Shown: piece by piece, positions 47,635 to 64,000 of the stretch
Layout: every line of letters begins with the position of its first letter
How positions within the stretch are numbered: position 1 is the stretch's first letter
Assembly: GCA_965112735.1 (NCBI GenBank)
Contig: OZ218956.1
Location: 1,550,001-1,614,000 of the forward strand
Length of the DNA stretch: 64,000 nucleotides
Direction of reading: 5' to 3'
Origin: Phaeosaccion multiseriatum
Lineage: Eukaryota; Ochrophyta, other classes
Made by a program: the position numbers and the translations under genes
The notes under the pieces: generated by a model
The model's input: the letters and a program-made list of their open reading frames with translations, nothing else
Told to the model about the DNA's origin: nothing
The model's database searches: none

Positions 47635-48684
47635 GGCTCTCAATGCTCACGCAGCCCGCCTATCCTATGGTGATGGCGTCCACTCTCGTGTTACCCCATC
47701 TGCTATGCTGCGCAGCCTAAAACCCTTTTTTTACGCGATCCTTGTCCGAACACATCCTCCCTCCTATACAACATGTTGCTTGTGCCCCCCCCCCAGGTAA
47801 GGAGATCGAAAATGAAACTGTAGCTCCGACGGCGGTGTAACCCTCCGTTCTATTTTTTACTTCATTTTTTGGCAAAACACACACTGAAAGCACCCCCAGA
47901 GGACACACACACACGCCGGAGGGGGGTTCTGTCTGGGCACCTCGCTCCATTCTTCGCCCGTTCTCTGTCTCGACGTGCTCCCATTTTCTGCTCTCTTTAC
48001 ATTTTCCTCTGCCCGTCCGGCGTATTCTCCATCAGCTTCACTCTCTTCTCCGAGCAGCCGAAGGCCTGTACGTACGGGAGGCACGAGAGAGCCCCCCAGG
48101 GATGACACAGATGAGACAGAGGAGGGAGAAAACATTCGGCACAGATTGAAAAGACCCCCCCCCCCCGCCCCTTCCCTCCTCCTTATCGCCAGAGGGGCAC
48201 GGCCAAGGAGTCAAATCTCTCAATCTCCCTGCCCATCCCATGGACAAGCGCTCTCACGTCCCTCGAGGGAAGGACACGCACGTCAATGCCCAAGGACGGG
48301 AGGAGGGGGGAGAGGGAGGGGCTACAGGGGAAGCAAGAATACCGTGCCCTATCTGCTCTCTTCTCTGATGAAGTCTAACGAGGGGTGCTTGCTTGAGTGT
48401 GAGCGTGCGCTGCATGGCCTCTGTCGTATGTCGCGCCGCTCACACCCCTAACTCACGCACGCTCACACTCACTCACCCACTCACTCACATACTCACATAC
48501 TCACTCTCTCACTCACTCACTTACTCACTCACTCAATCACTCACTCACTCACTCACTCACTCACTCACTCACTCACCTACGCACTCACTCCCTCACTCAC
48601 TCACTCACTCACTCACTCACCCAAAGAGCAAACGATGAAACTACCGAGCCAGATCGCTCCACAGATTTAAACTTACTCACTCAC
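47635..48684. other. Intergenic region between copy C and the PFKFB gene
   Basis: The first 190 bases match the 5' regions of copies A and B (ATGAAACTGTAGCTCC near 47811), which marks the right edge of the triplicated unit at about 47840. The rest holds CACT repeats (48463-48620) and no convincing gene. A weak candidate last exon for the PFKFB gene lies at 48254-48418. Confidence 0.55.
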
Positions 48685-54371
<5,687 letters not shown>

Positions 54372-54621
54372 TGTGATCCTTTGGGAGCGGGACGTCAAGG
54401 GCCCTCTTCCCTCCCTTTATATCAACTTTCCAGCCACTTTTCTGCAAGAAAGCCTCGGTACTTAGCTCCCCCCTTGCCCTCTCGTCAAAGCACAGCTGCA
54501 GCGTACCAACCCCACTCTTATAATCGCTTTCTTATCTGCCTGGTGGGGTATGTAAGCAGGGGCGCGTGAGCTGAAACTCGAAATTCTCTCTCCTTTACCC
54601 TCTGCACAACCTTGACGATTG
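54372..54621. promoter_or_regulatory. Divergent promoter region of PFKFB and CRIPT
   Basis: Only 250 bp separate the two start codons, which point away from each other, so both promoters and 5' leaders must share it. TTTATATCAAC (54416 onward) is a possible AT-rich element; no other motif is clear. Confidence 0.55.
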
Positions 54622-55026
54622 ATGGTGTGTGAAAAATGCGAGTCGAAGCTGGAGAAGGGGAGCTTGTGCGTCCCCGATAAGTGGAAGGATGGGGCCTTTA
54701 ACACCAACGTGGATGCCAAAGGCGGCCGCTCATCAGCTGCCAGGGGGGGGGCAGGAGGGGCTTCGTCGTCTGGCGGGGGCAGACAAGTGGGCGCTACGAA
54801 CATGCTGCTGAAGCACGGGCCGCAGAAGAAACTCAAGGGCAGCGCTTCCCGTAAGCACGACCCCATTGGCGTTGCTCCGCTGGACAGGAAGTGCCGCATC
54901 TGCAAGAGCACAACGGGCAAAAAGGAGTACTATTACTGTCAAGGCTGCGCCTACCAAAAGGGGATATGCGCCATGTGCGGTCGGAAGGTGCAGGACGTTA
55001 AGAATCGCAACATGAGTGCCAAGTGA
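54622..55026 (+). CDS. CRIPT: CRIPT homologue (zinc-binding spliceosomal/PDZ-ligand protein)
   Basis: A single-exon gene of 134 residues. The start MVCEKCESKLEKG and VPDKWKDGAFNTN match the CRIPT N-terminus. The C-terminal half has the diagnostic CRICKS, YYCQGCAYQKGICAMCG and KVQDVKN with four CxxC pairs. A Gly/Ser/Ala-rich loop (about 33-60) separates the halves and makes it longer than the roughly 101-residue human protein. CRIPT was described as a PSD-95 PDZ3 ligand and is also found with the minor spliceosome in several eukaryotes, where its zinc-knuckle fold is probably structural. Human CRIPT ends in a PDZ ligand (QTSV); this protein ends NMSAK, so that synaptic function is not expected. 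It is the only intronless gene in the window. Confidence 0.95.
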   Translation: MVCEKCESKLEKGSLCVPDKWKDGAFNTNVDAKGGRSSAARGGAGGASSSGGGRQVGATNMLLKHGPQKKLKGSASRKHDPIGVAPLDRKCRICKSTTGKKEYYYCQGCAYQKGICAMCGRKVQDVKNRNMSAK

Positions 55027-57047
55027 AAGAAAATCATGAAAGGAGGAAACAAAGGAGGAGGGGGGCTTGGGGGGGGCGGCGGAGGAGGGCTCGCCTTCTC
55101 TCACTGCTTGCTTCTTGTACGGTGTGTGGGCATTCTCGAGGGCACAGCGGCAGCAGAAGCATATGAGCATACCCTTGTAGTGGTAGAGAGGGCGCGAGAG
55201 CAAGCGGGCGGGAGGGGGGGGTGGGGGGCATTGCGTCCTCTGTTTGGTCCTCGCAGCCCTTCAAAAACGCTACGATACCAGCACCTAGCAGCAGCACGAG
55301 GGGGAAGAAGATACCCTCCCCCCCCCCCCTTTGTCCCTCTAGCGACGAATGATTCCATCGAGGTGGAGACCCTCTCCTCTCCGAGAGGGTCGAAGCGGGT
55401 CGGAGAGGAGCAGAGGTCGCTCGTACGGCAGAACACAGTCCATCCTGACCCATGAGCCTCGTATTTTTGCCCCGCGAACGTTGCTATGTAAGCCACGCTG
55501 TACGCCCACATACCTCTGGAGCTGGTGATGGAAGCTCGGGGGGCAGCGCCTTCGTGGTGCGCTCCGCACTGCAAGCACAATATTCCCACGAGGACGGCGG
55601 CAGACACAACCCAACCACAGTGGGGATCGAGCGGCTCTTGTTTCGTAGAGGGCAGGAGGTGACATATCACAACTGGCACCGACGTACAACAATGTGCGTG
55701 CGGCATGGGGGCAGTGGACGAGGGCTTCGGCTTTGCTTCATGCCGTGTGGGGGAGGGTGGAGGTGAAGTGGACGGGGGACGAACAACGCCGGACCCTTAG
55801 CCAACCCCCACCCCTGGGACCTTTGCGTGTGTGCGTGTGTGCGTGCGTGCGTTCGTCGTGCCGGAGAAGCTCAACGCGGGGTCCCTTCGCTTCTCGAGGC
55901 TTGAGGATTGAGGCGTTGAAACCCATCTGCCTGCCTGGTGCTCTGCCGCAGTGTATGACACGACTTGAGTTGTAGTAGCAGCAGGCGAGGAGGTGGGGAG
56001 TGAGGGCGAGCCGAGGAAGGCCGAGGCGAGAGGGAAGGAGAACCACCCTGCTGACTTGACTGGCTGAGTCGGACGTGGCCGACGAACGAGCGGGCCGAGC
56101 TTGCACGGGCCGACGAACGAAACGAAGGGAAGGACCAGAACCGCGTGGTGCTGCAAGCCAGTCGAGAGGGGTTGTGAGCTGTTTGAGCAAGGCATCTGGA
56201 TTATCTGCATGTTGGCACTCTACAGCACTTAAGAAGAAGCCTGATTGGCTTTGTCCCCTCCGCTCCCTCCAGCATGCCTGACCCCCTTGCCAAGCCCTGT
56301 GCTCATGTTGAAGAGCTGCTGGCGTATGGTGTGGTCTGGGGGATGAGAGAGTAAAATGTGCCGTCAGAGAGAGAGAGAGAGGAAGAGAGAGGAGGAGGAG
56401 GAGGAGGAGGAGGAGGAGGGCAGAAGAAGGAAGCAGCAGCTGCGAGTTCGACAAGGGGGAAATTTCGCTCTTCCACTCATACAATAGTATTCGTTTTAAT
56501 TCGAATTAATTACTGCTATGGGTTAGAGTCAGTACGGCAGAGGAGGAGGCTGAGTTCGCTGAGCAAGCCTTGCTGTTCTGCGCTGCTAAGACACTCATCC
56601 TCCCAAGCCAAAGCCTGGACACTCAACACTTAACTCCCCCGTGATTCCTATTCAGTCAATAAATTTGAAGCGAAATACACATGAAAGCCTTGCAGCGTCA
56701 TCTGTCGGCCGCCTGCATACCGTACGGTACCTCTCAGCTCCATGCTACACGCACTCCTCCGTAACCTGATATGATATGATATGATATGATAGTACACACC
56801 CAAAAAAAAAAACGACCCACCCACCCCACACCTCCCTCCTCCCCTTCCCCACTATGATACAAACCTTCAATCCTTCCTCTGTCGCCCGCCTCTACATTTC
56901 TTAGGTTGACTCCTACACGACTGTTGGGATCACCTACTGTATTGCTTTTATACACAACACAACCACAACCACCAACTAATAACAGTAACAAAAGTAATAC
57001 AAATCGTACACACACCATTACCCCCATTCCTTCCCCTTCCTCCCGTC
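55027..57047. other. Intergenic region between CRIPT and the cysteine-rich gene
   Basis: Convergent intergenic DNA with both 3' untranslated regions. It holds a short GGA run (56391-56418), a TTCGAATTAATT-type AT-rich patch (56497-56512), an AATAAA (about 56657) and GATAT repeats (56769-56790). Open frames here show no recognisable motif. Confidence 0.65.
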
Positions 57048-60000
57048 CTAAGGTAACCCCCTCCTCGAACGCGTTTTCTGCTCCCAGGCGCTGTCGTGGC
57101 GGGCCACAAAGTCCGTTCCCCAGGGCCCGTCCACGAGGTAGTCCTCGTCCCTGGAGGAAGACAGGATGAGGTCCCTGTCCCTCACAATGGGCTTGCCTTG
57201 GCTGTCGTGCTTCAGCCGCTGCGTCTCTCCCATGACTCCGCTCCACGTCTCTACACCCACGTCGTTGGGCCTGTGGATGAAGCTCACATCGAGCACGTGT
57301 GCCTCGCACCGCTCCACCTCCTGGCGGTAGTCCACCTGGAAGGAGTACGTGTCGGTGAAGATGTACACACTCGCCCACGAGCCGGGCTCGTTATAGAGGT
57401 TTCTCGACAGGCGCTTGTCCGCGATCCACGCCTCGCAGAGGGCTCTGTCCTCCATCTCGCTCAAACGATACTCCACGGCCATGAGAGCCTTGAGGTCGTC
57501 ATCCACTGCCATCTCCGAGAGGCGGCGAGAGGTCTTGAGCCTCTCGGCCTCGTTGAGCTCCTCCATCATGTGGAGGTCGCGCTTGAGCTGGCAGGGGCCA
57601 AAGGCATTGAAGGCCATGACGGTGCCGCCGTTGGCCATGCTGTAGAGCCCCGGTTTGACAATCTGCTTGCCCTCGATGGAGAGCCTCAGAGAGCCGTAGC
57701 CCAGGATTTGCTCGGAGCGAGGGGAGCTTTCCTCACCGGGAATGTAGTCCGGGTTGTACTTGTCCACGTCGATGACCTCCACCTCCACCCGCGACTCCGC
57801 CACATCGTCCGAGGCGGGGAAGGTGAAGGCGGTGCTTGTCACGTAGGTCTGAGGGCAAGCGAGCGTGTTTGCGTGTGAGTGTAGTGTAAAGGGAAGAAGA
57901 ATAATCGTACGGCGTGCGCGCTTCAACCGCACAATCACCAAAACCAAGGGAAAAGGCCATCGGCAGCAAGTGCTTTGCGCCCCCAATGCAACCCCATGTT
58001 AAACCCCCCTTACTCCGTACTCACTGGCATGGCGCCGTCCTCACAGGTTGGGAAGAGGTGGAGTCTCCAGTTCCACTGGAGATGCTTCTCGGCCAGGGCG
58101 GCGAACCAGGCGTTGAACCCCTTGAAGAGGAAGATCTGGCGCCTGAAGCCCATCACCATAGGGTCACCTTCGGCGATTTCGGCTGAGTAGGAAGGCCCAA
58201 AGGAAGAGACGGAGGGGGAGGGGGATTACAGAAGGTTGGGGGGTGAACGGTGACGGAGGGAGGGGAGAAGAGATCACAAGAACGATGGTGATGAGACGCA
58301 AAAAGAGGATAAGCCACAAGCACACGAGCATGAGCGCCTTCGGTGCCCACCAACGCCCCACCACGGAAACCTCTCCGGAGAGGGACAAGAGAGAGAACGT
58401 GCATGACAAGAGATGAGGTAGTACGAAAAAAAAAAGTATAGAGTGTTTGTGTGCGTGTGCGTGTGTAGATGGTGTGTGTGTGCGCGTGTGTACGTATGGG
58501 TGGGCGTGGGTGTGTGTTGTGTTGGAAGGAAAAGCCTCCCCATTCATCCCCCACTTCCTTTGGCACTCACGGCATGTGGTGATGCTGCTCGGGCTGTTTG
58601 TCGTTGTTGGGTCATGCATGCACGTATCGGGCACAAGCACAACCGGCAAAGGAGGAAGAGACACCGGGTGGGAGCGGAGCGACGAGGACGACGAGGAGGA
58701 GGAGGAGGAGGAGGAGGAGGAGGAGGAGGAGGAGGAGGAGGAGGAGGAGGAGGAGGAGTTGAACATGAGTGTGGAAATAGTGAAAACGTTGTGCATATTC
58801 GACCTCACTGGATCCTCAGGTGTATATCACAAACGGGGGATGGGCGTCCCACAGAAGTCACAGAACAGAGGTCATCGCGACATGGGGAGGGGTGGATTGG
58901 GTGACCAGTATCTTCCTTCTTGCCATCACTCCCTCCCTCCCTCCCTCCCTCCCTCCCTCCCTCCTTCCCTGCCTCCCTCCCTCCCTCCCCTCCCTCCCTC
59001 CCTCCCTCGCTCCCTCCCCTCTCTCCCCCTTCCCTGCCTCCCTCCCTCCCTCCCCTCCCTCCCTCCCTCCCTCGCTCCCTCCCCTCTCTCCCTCCCTCCT
59101 TCATTCACTCACTCACCAAGCGTTGGCGGTGACTGAGATACAGCACGTATTATCATTGGCATCGGCAGTCTGTGTTTTTGTGAGGCGCGAGGCGGAGGGA
59201 GCAAGAGGACGGGGGAGGACGCAGACAGCAGGCGCTCGGTGATGGAAAGACGGGGGGCGGAAAGAAGCCTCAAGCTAGCTGTAGCAAGCCTAGGTGTGAC
59301 CTCTCTCAGACGACACTCTCAGTTACCAGCCAGGCTCCCCGGGCGGTTGACATGAAGGGGCTAATATCCTAAACTGAGACTCACCGTAACGCCCGTCCAC
59401 GTGTCACCGGCTGCAGGATCGCAGGCCGTGCCGCTGCACGACACCTGAGCATTCTCGGAGAGCAGCACTCCCTGAGGATGGCAGTGGATGGAGGGGGAGA
59501 GGGTTGAGTTTCTGGATTTACAGTTGTGTGGACTGGCTGCTTCAGGAGGGTGAGTGAGTGAGTGAGTGAGTGAGTGAGCAAATCTGCCCGAGACGCACGA
59601 CACAAAAAGCGGGTCCGAGTGGGTAGTGCTGAGCTCAGCAGACAATGCCAAAGGCTCGCTCAGCATGTATGTGGACAAGCAGCCAGCCCGCAAGCACGCA
59701 AACTCTCCCTCCTTACTTCACAGGCTTGGTCAACGTCGCAGGAGACCTCCGAAGAGCCTGAGAATTGCGAGAGCTTTGAGCCACGTGTGTGTAGAGGGAG
59801 AGAGAGAGAGGAAGAGAGGGTGTGTGCGGAAGAGGGTGAGGGAGAGAGAGGCAGGAAGAGAGAGTGTATGTGGTAGAGAGGGAGAGGAGGGACAGGGAGG
59901 GAGAGAGAGATGGGGATGGAGAGAAAGACAGAGGGACAGAGAGATGGGGATGGAGAGAAAGACAGAGGGAGAGAGAGAGAGCGCGAGACAAGAGAGAGGG

Positions 60001-63000
60001 CGAGAGGAGAGAGGTAAGAGAGAGGGCGAGAGGAGAGAGGTAAGAGAGAGGGCGAGAGGAGAGAGGTAAGAGAGAGGGCGAGAGGAGAGAGGTAAGAGAG
60101 AGGGCGAGAGCAGAGAGGTAAGAGAGAGGGCGAGAGGAGAGAGGTAAGAGAGAGGGCGAGAGGAGAGAGGTAAGAGAGAGGGCGAGAGGAGAGAGGGCGA
60201 GAGGAGAGAGGTAAGAGAGAGGGCGAGAGGAGAGAGGTAAGAGAGAGGGCGAGAGGAGAGAGGTAAGAGAGAGGGCGAGAGCAGAGAGGTAAGAGAGAGG
60301 GCGAGAGGAGAGAGGTAAGAGAGAGGGCGAGAGGAGAGAGGTAAGAGAGAGGGCGAGAGCAGAGAGGTAAGAGAGAGGGCGAGAGGAGAGAGGTAAGAGA
60401 GAGGGCGAGAGGAGAGAGGTAATAGAGAGGGCGAGAGGAGAGAGGTAAGAGAGAGGGCGAGAGGAGAGAGGTAAGAGAGAGGGCGAGAGGAGAGAGGTAA
60501 GAGAGAGGGCGAGAGGAGAGAGGTAAGAGAGAGGGCGAGAGGAGAGAGGTAAGAGAGAGGGCGAGAGGAGAGAGGTAAGAGAGAGGGCGAGAGGAGAGAG
60601 GTAAGAGAGAGGGCGAGAGGAGAGAGGTAAGAGAGAGGGCGAGAGGAGAGGTAAGAGAGAGGGCGAGAGGGGAGAGGTAAGAGAGAGGGCGAGAGGAGAG
60701 AGGTAAGAGAGAGGGCGAGAGGAGAGAGGTAAGAGAGAGGGCGAGAGGAGAGAGGTAAGAGAGAGGGCGAGAGGAGAGAGGTAAGAGAGAGGGCGAGAGG
60801 AGAGAGGTAAGAGAGAGGGCGAGAGGAGAGAGGTAAGAGAGAAGGCGAGAGGAGAGAGGTAAGAGAGAGGGCGAGAGGAGAGAGGTAAGAGAGAGGGCGA
60901 GAGGAGAGAGGTAAGAGAGAGGGCGAGAGGAGAGAGGTAAGAGAGAGGGCGAGAGGAGAGAGGTAAGAGAGAGGGCGAGAGGGGAGAGGTAAGAGAGAGG
61001 GCGAGAGGAGAGAGGTAAGAGAGAGGGCGAGAGGAGAGAGGTAAGAGAGAGGGCGAGAGGAGAGAGGTAAGAGAGAGGGCGAGAGGAGACAGGTAAGAGA
61101 GAGGGCGAGAGGAGAGAGGTAAGAGGGATAGAGCGCAGAGACATGGATGGAGAGAGAGGGCACGAACAAGTGCAGATACCATGGTGCCAGAGCCAGCAGC
61201 AAGAGCGGGTGATATGCGAATGGATGTAGCGGGACACTCACCACCTCCCTCACCGACTCACTCACACCCGGTTCACTCACCCACTCACTGCCTCCCTCAC
61301 TCACTCACTCACTGCCCCCCTCACTCCCGCCCTCACGAAGTTTTAACTCACCCTACAGGCCTCGGAGAATGTGCAGTGTGCTTCGGACAGGGCAGAGAAG
61401 TTCGCCTCCTGAGATTGGATGGCAGTGGATGGCAGGGAATGGCAGCAAAGGGATGGAGAGTGAAAGAAGAGGGAGGGCAGGAAGTGTGTGTGTGCGGCAA
61501 ACGGATGGAGAGCGAAAGCGAAAGATAGGGGTGAACGGGATGAGAAAACTGAAGCTTCGTAAAATGGACACGAAACAGCAAAGCAAACTCACCTGGCAGG
61601 CGTTAGCTGCATCCGAGCAGGTGGCCTTCGAAGAGCCGGAGAATGAAGCGAGCTAACCAACACCGAGAATGCATGTATGCATGAGAGTTGAGAGGAACAA
61701 GAGCACGACACCGGTCGGGTTATAAGGATTAGTACGTACCGATGTAGGTAGCAGCCTGCCTGCCCACCCCGTCATCTCTGCAGCACCCACCTTACACGAC
61801 AAAGTGGCGGTGCATTCCGCGGATGACATACCAAAAAAGTTCGCCAGCTACAGTATCATGAGGAAGGGAGGGAGGGAGGGAATGGCAAAATAGATTGAAC
61901 GGCGCAAGGGACGGGGGGAGGGCACAACAACGGACTGTGGGTCATGTAAGCTTACCCATGGCCTTGCTTCACTCATCAGCCCACGGGAGGTAGCGCAGTC
62001 ACACACTCAGTCAATCAGTCAGTCAGTCAGCCAGTCAGTCAGTCAGTCAGTCAGTCCGTCCGTCAGTCAGTCAGTCCGTCAGTCAGTCACTCAGTCAGTC
62101 ACTCACTCAGTCTGTCATAGCTACCGCTTCCCTCACCTCGCAAGCATTCTCCACCGAGCAGGTCGCTTTTGAGGTACCCTCGAAGTTCGCCTCCTAAGAT
62201 GGGACGGCGGGGAATGGCAAAGGAATGGAGAGCGAAAGAAGAGGCATGGCAGGCAGGGAATGGCAAACAGATGGAGAGCGAACAGGGAGGGATGGCAGGA
62301 ATGGCGAACAGATGGGGGCAGCATTCGGATGGAGAGCGAAAGACAGAGGTGAGAGAAGAGAGGACAAGATAAGGACGGCAGTGGACGGAATGGGGCGATA
62401 GAGCGAGGGGAGCAACAGACAAGGGAGAGATCAGAGTGGGTACGCACGAAGGGATGGGTCGTAGGTGGCCGTAGTTGGTTGTTGCTGTTGGGTGAGGGGA
62501 CAAAGACTGAGTCACAGACTAAACAATTACGCCACCCCCAGCCAATGCAAGGCCAGTCTGAGTATCTGCGCCGTTGGTTACACGCACCACAACTTGTCTC
62601 CGCGAGGCCACTCACCTTACAAGCGGCGAAACCAGTGCAAGCGACATCACAGTTCTGGCGCGACAGGGCAAAGCGAGACAGATGGAGGGGAGGGAGAGGG
62701 AAGGGAAGGGGGGACAGGGCGGAGTGGGAGTGAAAGTGGTGCGCAGCCGGAGAGCGTGAGTGAGTGACGTGTGCGGTCGCGCGTGTCTGTGTCCGAGCAA
62801 TGATACGGCAAACAGAGCACAAGATGAAGAAGGAAGGTGGTGGTGGGACGAGGGGAGCGAGGGGGGGGGGGAGGGGAAGGGCAGCCTCCGTTGCACGGGA
62901 GGGGAGTGACGGTCCTGGCTTGAACGGGGGCGTGGTCTGTCACTTACCACAAAGTTGATGCCCTGACGAGAGAGAGAGAGAGAGAGAGAGAGTATGGCAA

Positions 63001-64000
63001 CAAGGAAGGTGGGCGCAGCAGCAAGGGGGAGATGGGAAGGGAAGCAGGGAGGAGTGGGAATGGCAGGTTGAGCTCAGCAGGTCTGTGCAGTAGTGAGCGC
63101 CGAAGGAAGAGACGTCCGACAGCCGCACTCAGGGGTCCAGCAAGCAGTCACAACAGGAAGGAGACACCTGCTGGCCTTCCATCCTTCCTTCCTTCCTGCA
63201 CTCCCTTCTTCCTTCCCCCCCTCCCTCCCTCCCTCCCTCCCTCGCCTCTTCCATCCCTCCTTTCCTCCCGGCGCCCCAACACACGAGAGGGTGGCGGGCG
63301 GCAGCGATGCCACAGCAGCGATGACAGTCACATAGCACATAAGATACACCCCTACTCACCACGCATTTGTTTCCAGTGCTATTCGGATCCAGCGAATCAA
63401 AGTCACATGTGATGGGGTTGCCCGTACACGTGCACATGTTCAAACTCCCGTCGTACGCAGCGCAAGCACTCGTATCAAAGTCTGGCACGGTGCGGGACAG
63501 GGACAGACACAAGAGTATATTCAGAGAATAGGCACACACGAGGAGGGCGGGGGGTGGGGAGAAAGAAAGAGCGCAGAGGGCATGAGCTTTGGTTGGGTTT
63601 GGTGTGGAGTGGTGTAGTGGTGTGGTTCGTGTTTGCGAATGAAAAAAAGACTGGGGAGAAAGTGTGGTTGTTTCCAAGGGGCAAATCATATCTTCGAGGG
63701 GGTAAGCTCACTCAGAGTGTCGGCTCAGACTAGCAGGGGACAGGAGGTGTTGTTCCGTCGTCAGTAACAATGATGGAAGAGGAGGAAGAAGGAAGGAAGG
63801 GCGAAAAAGACACAGGCAAAAAAAAGCAAGAGCGCTGGGAAAGAAGCTAAGCTTTTCAGCGTTTATCCCTCGTCGGTGGGATGGATTCATCGCTGGTTCA
63901 ACCGAGTCAAAGGCGTTTGGGACCACGAGCTACGTGTACACAACTAACACTCATCAGGGGCATTAACTTACTTTCGGCGAAGACTGCATCGAGAAGCAAA
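57048..64000 (-). CDS. Cysteine-rich repeat protein, one repeat per exon (5' end outside window)
   Basis: Exons (minus): >64000-63972, possibly 63726-63715, 63481-63360, 62962-62948, 62654-62616, 62193-62137, 61847-61791, 61652-61593, 61408-61352, 59773-59717, 59471-59385, 58814-58571, 58182-58025, 57848-57048. Five phase-0 exons of 57-60 nt each encode one module of about 19 residues: EANFEGTSKATCSVENACE, LANFFGMSSAECTATLSCK, LASFSGSSKATCSDAANACQ, EANFSALSEAHCTFSEACR, LSQFSGSSEVSCDVDQACE. They share F-x-(G/A)-x-S-x-x-x-C and a final cysteine. A Cys-rich start (MCTCTGNPITCDFDS), a variant module with VSCSGTACDPA, a polyserine stretch and a 319-residue C-terminal part (GFNAWFAALAEKHLQWNW, SLRLSIEGKQIVKPGLYSM) complete it. 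Modules look extracellular with disulphides. I see no membrane helix and cannot name the family. The acceptor at 58815 and the 12-nt exon are uncertain. Confidence 0.7.
58690..58757. repeat. (GGA)n encoding polyserine
   Basis: About 22 GGA units, read on the minus strand as TCC serine codons, in the exon 58571-58814. Confidence 0.85.
58927..59101. repeat. CCCT-rich tract with internal duplication
   Basis: CCCT units interrupted by CCTG and TCGC. A segment of about 70 bp is present twice (about 58965-59029 and 59035-59099), in the intron 58815-59384. Confidence 0.8.
59990..61126. repeat. 26-bp minisatellite, about 44 units
   Basis: The unit is GGTAAGAGAGAGGGCGAGAG plus GAGAGA, highly homogeneous, with a few variant units (GCAGAG at 60109, 60279 and 60357; a 24-bp unit near 60647). 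It fills most of the intron 59774-61351 of the cysteine-rich gene, whose transcript would carry the pyrimidine-rich complement. Confidence 0.97.
61998..62112. repeat. (GTCA)n microsatellite
   Basis: About 27 GTCA units with GTCC and CTCA variants, in the intron 61848-62136. Confidence 0.9.

Noticed and set aside
48254-48418. Firm call of a last PFKFB exon
   Set aside because: It fits phase and resembles the tail of the family weakly (MQRTLTLKQ), but its acceptor has no polypyrimidine tract.
56650-56670. AATAAA as polyadenylation signal of CRIPT
   Set aside because: It is 1.6 kb past the stop codon and nothing links it to CRIPT or the opposite gene.
59990-61126. CRISPR-like array of about 44 regular units
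   Set aside because: There are no unique spacers: the 26-bp unit is purely tandem, lies in a eukaryotic intron, and no cas-like gene is nearby.
59660-61304. Three overlapping long open frames (about 500 residues) on the minus strand
   Set aside because: They are translations of the 26-bp minisatellite in all three frames (the unit is not a multiple of three and lacks stops). Splice signals place the array in an intron.

Overview
This is nuclear DNA of a eukaryote: nearly every gene is split by GT-AG introns whose reading phases close exactly. The composition is GC-rich and saturated with microsatellites. Stramenopile-like features (alanine-proline-threonine stalk proteins, cysteine-rich one-repeat-per-exon surface proteins, GGGA/CCCT-rich introns) suggest a heterokont alga, possibly a eustigmatophyte of the Nannochloropsis type. 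That placement is inference; no marker gene in the window proves it.

Layout, left to right: (1) 1-4907 (+), 3' part of a gene for an RGS-domain protein with a very long low-complexity tail. (2) 6207-16562 (-), a 21-exon gene for a PH-domain protein ending in an alpha-adaptin-type appendage, probably an endocytic adaptor. (3) 17297-18699 (+), GPI8/PIG-K, the catalytic subunit of GPI transamidase. (4) 20685-28281 (-), a 1926-residue RecQ helicase of the BLM/Sgs1 type with GRF zinc finger, RQC and HRDC parts. (5) 29342-47634 (-), three tandem copies (A, B, C; about 6 kb each) of a gene for a type I membrane protein: signal peptide, seven RCC1-like blades, an APT-rich stalk, a membrane helix and a short tail. 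Copy B is open throughout; A and C each have a different one-base frameshift. (6) 48685-54371 (-), a bifunctional 6-phosphofructo-2-kinase/fructose-2,6-bisphosphatase with an unusual N-terminal membrane segment, divergent from (7) 54622-55026 (+), CRIPT. (8) 57048 to beyond 64000 (-), the 3' part of a gene for a cysteine-rich repeat protein.

The genes do not form one pathway. Several concern the cell surface: G-protein signalling (1), endocytosis (2), GPI anchoring (3) and membrane or secreted repeat proteins (5, 8). The most unusual content is structural. It includes a recent tandem triplication caught while diverging, two small inverted-repeat elements sharing a GC-rich internal core, a short dispersed motif attached to CAG tracts, microsatellites that start exactly at 5' splice sites, and introns with complementary purine and pyrimidine tracts at opposite ends. 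All gene models were assembled by hand from splice signals and phase closure; no transcript evidence was available.
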